DNA of 28,646 nt from CAZSLZ01 sp964607865 (GTDB lineage: Bacteria; Vulcanimicrobiota; JAJTBE01; CAZSLZ01). A program made the translations under genes and the position numbers. Positions within the stretch are counted from its first letter, which is position 1. The number at the start of each line of letters is the position of its first letter. Below, piece by piece: positions 23,655 through 28,646 of this stretch. The stretch lies in contig CAZSLZ010000024.1 in assembly GCA_964607865.1 (NCBI GenBank), forward strand, positions 1 to 28,646, read 5' to 3'. Under the pieces are notes generated by a model, which worked only from the letters and a program-made list of their open reading frames with translations, had not been told where the DNA came from and did no database searches.

Positions 23655-25226
23655 TTGGAAGAAGCAGTCATTTTACAAAAAATAAGGGATTTATACCGAA
23701 GATGCAAGCAGGTCGAAGGGATCGGCATTTTTTTCAGAACCCTGGTGTCAGGGCTGATAATATCGGCGGTTTTTCTGTTTTTTGTGAAGATAACAGGTTT
23801 ATTTTTAAATAAATCGGATTATTATATTTTCCCCATTTTTTTCTCATTTGTATTGGGCCTGGTTTTTGCTTTTTCCCAGAAAAAAACTTTAAAAGAGATT
23901 GCATTGGAAAGCGATGAAAAACTTCAGTTAAAAGAGAGGCTGTCAACGGCGTTGGAATGGATAGAAGACAACAAGGTGCGTTCTCCCATGTTCCGGGCTC
24001 TGCTGAGGCAGACTGCAGAAGTTGCCAAGGCCATTGATGAGAAGCAGGTTTTCCCATTTTTCTGGAAGAAGCCGGCAAGACGGTTTTCTCTGGCCCTTGT
24101 TGCTTTAGTTATTGTTTTTTATCTGCCCAGTTTCTCATTATTCGTCCCCAGAATTCAACCCGGCGATGTAAAACTCATAAAAAAGGAAGCCCGAAAGATA
24201 AAGAATGTTTCAAAGAAAATCGAAAACAAGAAAACTAAAAACATTGAAAATCGTGAACTTCAAAAAAACACCATAAAAGAATTGAACACTTTAAGCAGGG
24301 AATCAAACAAACTTGGAACCACCAAAACAGATGCCATAACCAGAATTTCCAAATCCAGGGATAAAATTAATGAAATGCTGGAACCCCGTAAGAATATGGC
24401 TGAAAAAGCCAGGCTTCTAAAAGATATTACCCGCTCTTCTGATGACAAAAGTAAGTCTGAGCCTGCTGATACTTTTGATAAATTGTCAAAGACTTTTAAA
24501 AAGATGGCATCTGATTTAAATAACAAGAATATGTCAGAGCAGGAAAAGAGCCAGATGGCTCAGGAATTGGAAAAAATTTCTCAAAAGATGAACAAGGCGG
24601 GTATGGATAGCCAGAAGTTAAAACAGGCATTGGATAATATAAAATCGGGCAATCAAATGCAGGCGTCGGAACAGTTGGAACAACTGGCCCAGCAGTTTGA
24701 AAACCGACAGGCCGATCTGGAAGACCTGGAACAGCTGGAAGGTGCCCTTGCCCAACTGGAGAGCAGTAAAAATGCAATGTCGGGGCAGGGAGGGCAAATG
24801 GCAAAACTGCCTGAAGCAAAGATGGTTAAAACCGGCGAAAAATTCCCCGGAGATTTTGGCGATAAAACCGCCAACCAGGAAGAGAAATCCACAGGTGAAA
24901 CAAATAATAAATATTCCAACAGGTTTAACGAGGATGAAGCTGCCAGGAAAGAAATGTATGAAAAACTATATGACCCCAGGCGTGATGAAAGTGAAACTTA
25001 TATAAGCAGCGTAAAGGGAAAATTCAACCAGGGAAAAATATTGAATAGTTACCAGAGCAGTGAACGCACTGCTCCTGGTGAGGGCGGAAGCTCCAGAGCC
25101 GATCCTGCAGATGTTTATTTAAAACATAAAGTTGTAGGTGAGGACGCTGTCAATAGAGGTAATTATCCTGCCCGGTATAAGAACCTGGTTAAAGAATATT
25201 ACGAACAGATAAACCCGCAAAGATAG
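23655..25226 (+). CDS. Coiled-coil membrane protein, MoxR-cluster (DUF4175-like)
   Basis: This is a 523-residue protein from TTG 23655, with GGGGTGAAATCAA upstream. Three transmembrane segments lie at about 25-48 (TLVSGLIISAVFLFF), 55-75 and 140-160 (RRFSLALVALVIVFYLP), leaving a cytoplasmic loop with an acid-rich helix. Residues ~175-430 are a long, highly charged coiled coil with many Gln, Glu, Lys and Asp, including NLNNKNMSEQEKSQ and EQLEQLAQQFENRQADLED. The tail is polar and disordered-looking (GEGGSSRADPAD). This matches the DUF4175-type protein that typically stands upstream of MoxR in such clusters. It begins the operon; MoxR starts eight bases after its stop. It may sense or anchor envelope structures. 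Confidence 0.75.
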   Translation: MEEAVILQKIRDLYRRCKQVEGIGIFFRTLVSGLIISAVFLFFVKITGLFLNKSDYYIFPIFFSFVLGLVFAFSQKKTLKEIALESDEKLQLKERLSTALEWIEDNKVRSPMFRALLRQTAEVAKAIDEKQVFPFFWKKPARRFSLALVALVIVFYLPSFSLFVPRIQPGDVKLIKKEARKIKNVSKKIENKKTKNIENRELQKNTIKELNTLSRESNKLGTTKTDAITRISKSRDKINEMLEPRKNMAEKARLLKDITRSSDDKSKSEPADTFDKLSKTFKKMASDLNNKNMSEQEKSQMAQELEKISQKMNKAGMDSQKLKQALDNIKSGNQMQASEQLEQLAQQFENRQADLEDLEQLEGALAQLESSKNAMSGQGGQMAKLPEAKMVKTGEKFPGDFGDKTANQEEKSTGETNNKYSNRFNEDEAARKEMYEKLYDPRRDESETYISSVKGKFNQGKILNSYQSSERTAPGEGGSSRADPADVYLKHKVVGEDAVNRGNYPARYKNLVKEYYEQINPQR

Positions 25227-25234
25227 GAGTATAA

Positions 25235-26236
25235 ATGAAGGTAGAGCAAAAAGTAAGGGAGTTTGAAGAGAAGCTCAATTTAATAATAGATGAAATAAGC
25301 AAGATTATTGTAGGCCAGAAACAGGTGGTAAGAGAGGCGGTTACCTGCCTGATAGCCGGCGGTAACATCTTGCTGGAAGGGGTGCCCGGGCTGGGAAAAA
25401 CCCTTCTGGTGAGGACAATGGGGCAGGTGTTGGACTTGAAGTTTTCCCGTATTCAGTTTACTCCAGACCTTATGCCTGCGGATATTACCGGAACTTTTCT
25501 GGTGGTGGATGAAATGGGTAAGAAAAAGTTCGAATTTCAAAAAGGGCCTCTGTTTTCAAACCTGGTGCTGGCAGATGAAATTAACCGTGCCACCCCCAAA
25601 ACCCAATCCGCACTGCTGGAAGCTATGCAGGAGCAATCCGTTACCGTAGGGGGGAAGGGTTTTACACTGGCCTCGCCTTTTATGGTTCTGGCTACCCAGA
25701 ATCCAATTGAAATGGAAGGTACCTATCCCCTTCCTGAAGCTCAGCTTGACAGGTTTTTCTTTAAAACAAAAGTAAGCTTTCCAGCTTTTGAAGACCTGGG
25801 TGTAATTCTGGACAGAACCACCGGCCTGGAGCCGCCGGAGGTAAAAAATGTGGTTTCCGATGTGAAAATTCTCGAAATGCAGAAACTCTCCCGGGAAGTC
25901 CTGATGAGCCAATTGATCAAGAATTATATTTCCAGGCTTACCCTTGCTACCCACCCGGAAAGTAATATGGGCAGCGAAACGGGCAAGCATTATATACGTT
26001 TTGGCGCCAGCCCCCGGGCCGCCCAGGCCCTTGCCCTTGCAGGTAAAGTGAACGCACTTTTGGAAGGCCGTTTTAACGTAGCTTTTGAAGATATTGAACA
26101 GGTGTTTCTTTCCGCCTTTCGACACAGGGTAATTTTAAATTTCGAAGCTCAGGCAGAGGGAATTGAAACAGATGAAATTCTAGATAAAATATTGCAAGAG
26201 GTACCCCATGAAGCTGCAAAAACAGCTGTCGGTTAG
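25235..26236 (+). CDS. MoxR-family AAA+ ATPase
   Basis: This is a 333-residue protein from ATG 25235, after AGGAG. It is a complete MoxR ATPase: Walker A GVPGLGKT (49-56), Walker B LVLADE (110-115) with DEINR, sensor ATQNPIE (153-159), arginine-finger region QLDRFF (170-175) and the second ATP-binding half FGASPRAAQALA. MoxR proteins are chaperone-like AAA+ enzymes that activate or assemble neighbouring envelope or metal-dependent proteins. Here it is between the coiled-coil protein and a large membrane protein, overlapping the latter by 29 bases, so the clients are probably those two. No DUF58 or VWA gene is in this window. Confidence 0.93.
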   Translation: MKVEQKVREFEEKLNLIIDEISKIIVGQKQVVREAVTCLIAGGNILLEGVPGLGKTLLVRTMGQVLDLKFSRIQFTPDLMPADITGTFLVVDEMGKKKFEFQKGPLFSNLVLADEINRATPKTQSALLEAMQEQSVTVGGKGFTLASPFMVLATQNPIEMEGTYPLPEAQLDRFFFKTKVSFPAFEDLGVILDRTTGLEPPEVKNVVSDVKILEMQKLSREVLMSQLIKNYISRLTLATHPESNMGSETGKHYIRFGASPRAAQALALAGKVNALLEGRFNVAFEDIEQVFLSAFRHRVILNFEAQAEGIETDEILDKILQEVPHEAAKTAVG

Positions 26237-28148
26237 CATAGTTTTACTTATATTATTTATTATTTTTAATACCGGTGTTCAGGCCCGTTCCCAGGGTAAC
26301 CTGAATAGATTTCTTGTAAATTCAAACAGCCTTAAAGCCAGCCTGAAAATAACAGCTGAAATTTCAACCGGAGATCAACTGAAAGACTACGCGCCAATTC
26401 CCGTTACTGTGGATGTGTACAACAGTGGCAAAGATTTCAAGGGGCAGATTGCACTGGTGATAAGTGCTTATGGTTCTCAGGGCGGTGAAGCAAAATATTA
26501 TAAGAATGTTTCTGTTCCCGGCAGGGGTGGGCGGAAGCGTTTTTTCCTTTATATCCCCGATTCCAGGGGAATGTATGTTCAGGAAATTAATGTAAAGGCA
26601 ATTCAGGGTAATGAAGAATATGGCATTTCGGTTCCTGTAAGAACAGTCAGGCAGACCGATTATCTGGTTATGATATTGAACCGCCAGCGGGGCGGGCTTT
26701 CAAATATTACCAAAAAAGGAGCTGTCAGCCAGAATCGTTCAACTTTTGTAAACTATCCTTCTCCGGATAAATTGCCTCTTAACTGGAAATCGTTTCATGA
26801 TTTTGACATGATATTGATTAACGATCTGCCTTCACTGAACCTGAGTCATGAAGTTCAGGAAGCCCTTCTTAATTATGTAAGGGCGGGAGGCAGGCTGGTG
26901 TTTTCAAGTAATCTCGATCCCAATGAATTCAACAATTCAGCCTTCAAGCAGTATTTGCCTTTTCAGCCCATGGAAAGCAGGGTATTGGAAGGGGCCAATG
27001 GGGTATTTGAACAACCCATAGTTACCCTGATGACGGGAAATGTTACCGGGCTGGTGATGTTGGAAGAACAGGGCAATCCCTTGTTAATTGAAGGTAGCCT
27101 GGGTGAGGGAAAAATCAGTTTTATTACTGCAGACCTGAGCAAGAGGCCATTTACAGAAGATTTTCAATCGGATGAGCTGTGGCCCCTGGTTATTTATGAT
27201 GGCCCGGAAAAGGCAGGGAAAACTGATGTCAGTAACAGCCTTGAAAATTTATTGAAAAATTTGCCAGAATTAGGAGCGCCCGGGCTGGGAGCTATATTCT
27301 GGCTGTTGATCTTCTATGGCCTTCTGGTGGGCCCGGCAAATTACTATTATTTAAAAGAAAAAGAAAAGTTGAAATTTATTTACCTGACTGTTCCGGTAAT
27401 TGCCATTGTTTTCTCTTTTGTAATATTTCTTTTCGGTTATGTAGCTAAAGGCACCAGCATAATTCAACGCAATATTTCTGTTGTATATTTAAAGCAGGGC
27501 CAATCCAGTGGCTTTGCTGATTCCTACCTTTCTCTGTTTTCTCCCAATAAGTCCGATTATGATATAAGTATTATTGACAGGCAGGCGACAGGTTGGGAAG
27601 TAATGCAAAGCGGTGGTGGCTGGGTTGGCGTGATAAATGAAGATGAAAACCTGACTTTTGAAGACCAGAAGATAGAAATGTGGAGTGTAAGGCTTTATCG
27701 GGCTCAAAAAGTTCTTGATTTCAGTGAACCTTCAAATGTAGATATTGCGATTCAGGGCCAGATGTTTGCAGGTGAGATAAACAATGGAACCGGCAGGGCC
27801 ATTGATAATTGTGTGATTTTTCATAAAGGAAGGCTCAGCAAAAAGTTCACATTAAAACCAGGCAGCAACCGGGTTAACGTCGACATTGAAAAGGCAAATA
27901 TTAACAGTTCTGGTGTTTTAGCCAGGGACATCAACAGATTGTTATCCTGGGGGATGACCGTAGAGGAAAAAAAGAAGGACGAATCACTGAAGTTAAAAAA
28001 CGATCTGGTTGCCGGAGTTTCCCGCATGGTGTATGATAACTCCAGAAATTTCAATATATTGGGTTGGAATGATGACAGCATAAGCCAGGTAAAACTGAGC
28101 AAAACCGGCGGCAAAAAGTTTAACCTGAACTTATTTTATATAAGGTGA
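26208..28148 (+). CDS. Membrane-anchored protein with GATase1-like domain, MoxR-cluster
   Basis: This is a 646-residue protein. ATG 26208 overlaps the end of MoxR by 29 bases and has GAGG upstream; its frame is longer than any rival. A Sec signal (VQA cut before Arg26) is followed by beta-rich domains to about residue 175. A glutamine-amidotransferase-like segment follows (SFHDFDMILINDLPSLNLS, VRAGGRLVFSSNLDPNEF). Two transmembrane segments then lie at about 363-385 and 395-415 (FWLLIFYGLLVGPANYYYL, then VIAIVFSFVIFLFGYV), after which comes a beta-rich soluble tail. The catalytic Cys-His pair of true GATases is not evident. It fits the large partner protein of MoxR clusters. It ends 11 bases before the ABC gene. 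Confidence 0.8.
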   Translation: MKLQKQLSVSIVLLILFIIFNTGVQARSQGNLNRFLVNSNSLKASLKITAEISTGDQLKDYAPIPVTVDVYNSGKDFKGQIALVISAYGSQGGEAKYYKNVSVPGRGGRKRFFLYIPDSRGMYVQEINVKAIQGNEEYGISVPVRTVRQTDYLVMILNRQRGGLSNITKKGAVSQNRSTFVNYPSPDKLPLNWKSFHDFDMILINDLPSLNLSHEVQEALLNYVRAGGRLVFSSNLDPNEFNNSAFKQYLPFQPMESRVLEGANGVFEQPIVTLMTGNVTGLVMLEEQGNPLLIEGSLGEGKISFITADLSKRPFTEDFQSDELWPLVIYDGPEKAGKTDVSNSLENLLKNLPELGAPGLGAIFWLLIFYGLLVGPANYYYLKEKEKLKFIYLTVPVIAIVFSFVIFLFGYVAKGTSIIQRNISVVYLKQGQSSGFADSYLSLFSPNKSDYDISIIDRQATGWEVMQSGGGWVGVINEDENLTFEDQKIEMWSVRLYRAQKVLDFSEPSNVDIAIQGQMFAGEINNGTGRAIDNCVIFHKGRLSKKFTLKPGSNRVNVDIEKANINSSGVLARDINRLLSWGMTVEEKKKDESLKLKNDLVAGVSRMVYDNSRNFNILGWNDDSISQVKLSKTGGKKFNLNLFYIR

Positions 28149-28159
28149 TGGAGATATAA

Positions 28160-28646
28160 ATGGAAGAAATGTCAGAAAAAATTGAAGAAAATATTCTTGA
28201 CGAAGTAATAGTTGCCCCTTCTGCAGGCCAGGGGTGCGCCGTGGCAGAAGATCCTATTGTTGAAGTTCAGGCTCTGGTTAAAGATTTCAAGAAGAATAAG
28301 GCTGTGGACGATATCACTTTTACTGTAAACCGTGGCGATGCTTTTGGTTTTATTGGGCCCAATGGCGCAGGTAAAACCACCACTATAAAAATTCTTACCA
28401 CATTGTTAAACCCTACGGAGGGCAAGGTTAAAATTGACGGGGTTTCAGTTGTTGACGAACCCGACAAAGTTCGAAAAATTATAGGTTATATGCCAGATTA
28501 CTTTGGAGTTTATGACGGATTGAAAGTCTGGGAGTACCTGGATTTCTTTGCATCTACTTATTACATAGAAAGTAGAAAGAAGAAAAGCCTGATTGAAGAT
28601 GTTCTGGAAATTACAGATCTCACTTCAAAAAAAGATGATTATACCC
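28160..28646 (+). CDS. ABC transporter ATP-binding protein, 5' part (runs off right edge)
   Basis: The gene starts at ATG 28160 with GGAG seven bases before, and continues past the window end; about 162 codons are visible. The first ~35 residues are an acidic extension (EEMSEKIEENILDE) not typical of ABC proteins. After that come Walker A GPNGAGKTT, GYMPDYFGVYDGLKVWEYLDFF and LEITDLTSKKDDY. The Walker B and signature motifs lie beyond the edge. This kind of ATPase (NatA/GldA-like) usually pairs with an ABC-2 permease, here expected downstream. It is the last visible member of the MoxR operon. Confidence 0.85.
   Translation, partial: MEEMSEKIEENILDEVIVAPSAGQGCAVAEDPIVEVQALVKDFKKNKAVDDITFTVNRGDAFGFIGPNGAGKTTTIKILTTLLNPTEGKVKIDGVSVVDEPDKVRKIIGYMPDYFGVYDGLKVWEYLDFFASTYYIESRKKKSLIEDVLEITDLTSKKDDYT

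Noticed and set aside
25556..26125. 189-aa minus-strand frame inside MoxR
   Set aside because: It is the antisense shadow of a complete AAA+ ATPase; no motif of its own.
1..28646. CRISPR array, prophage, rRNA, tRNA or insertion sequence
   Set aside because: No regular direct repeats with unique spacers, no integrase or transposase motif and no conserved rRNA or tRNA core were seen.

Overview
This window is a piece of a bacterial chromosome, probably a draft or metagenome-derived scaffold, because it contains an unresolved run of ten Ns at 6945-6954. The DNA is AT-rich. Most genes have a strong AGGAGG-type ribosome binding site, and TTG is often the start codon. The organism is almost certainly diderm (Gram-negative type cell plan): it has an lptC-lptB-lptF lipopolysaccharide export operon, a protein that looks like an outer-membrane beta-barrel ending in Phe, and several secreted proteins or lipoproteins. 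No rRNA, tRNA, phage, transposase or CRISPR array was seen. I cannot name the phylum from sequence reading alone; the gene mix (zinc-ribbon/TPR protein, RDD, SpoIIM, MoxR cluster, archaemetzincin) suits a deep, little-cultured bacterial lineage.

Layout. 1-3600 (+): the end of a large protein with a pseudopilin-like tail, a zinc-ribbon/degenerate-kinase/TPR protein, and a small secreted protein closed by a terminator. 3627-5500 (-): a compact cluster of a 53-aa Gly-rich peptide, an internal terminator, a zinc-ribbon protein, a 48-aa acidic peptide and a tandem GNAT protein. 5576-5634 holds an array of GTTAAC-like motifs spaced by whole helical turns. 5712-6002 (+) is an exported ankyrin gene broken by a stop at codon 3. 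6027-7230 (-) is a zinc alcohol/formaldehyde dehydrogenase interrupted by the assembly gap. 7405-7905 (+) is a promoter, a structured leader and a small membrane protein. 7969-9132 is the putative outer-membrane protein, followed by a convergent SagB-type nitroreductase lipoprotein.

9962-11801 (+): archaemetzincin, a crotonase-fold protein with altered catalytic residues, and an unknown protein. 11893-12010 is a MITE/REP-like interrupted inverted repeat. 12107-15190 (-): a secreted protein and the lptC-lptB-lptF operon. 15480-17249 (+): PTS enzyme I-like protein. 17274-18026 (-) and 18134-20221 (+): divergent RDD protein and SpoIIM-family/CNNM-CBS genes. 20357-21723 (-): a HEAT-repeat gene and a 30-aa YqzL-like gene with its own promoter. 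21894-23532 (+): an unknown protein and an RpoD-type sigma factor, each with a terminator.

23655-28646 (+) is a tight operon that runs off the right edge: coiled-coil membrane protein, MoxR AAA+ ATPase, a large membrane-anchored protein with a glutamine-amidotransferase-like domain, and an ABC ATPase. It looks like a MoxR-assisted envelope assembly or transport machine. The most unusual items are this operon, the Gly-rich peptide cluster with its phased upstream motif array, the broken ankyrin gene, and the possible riboswitch-like leader at 7440-7530.
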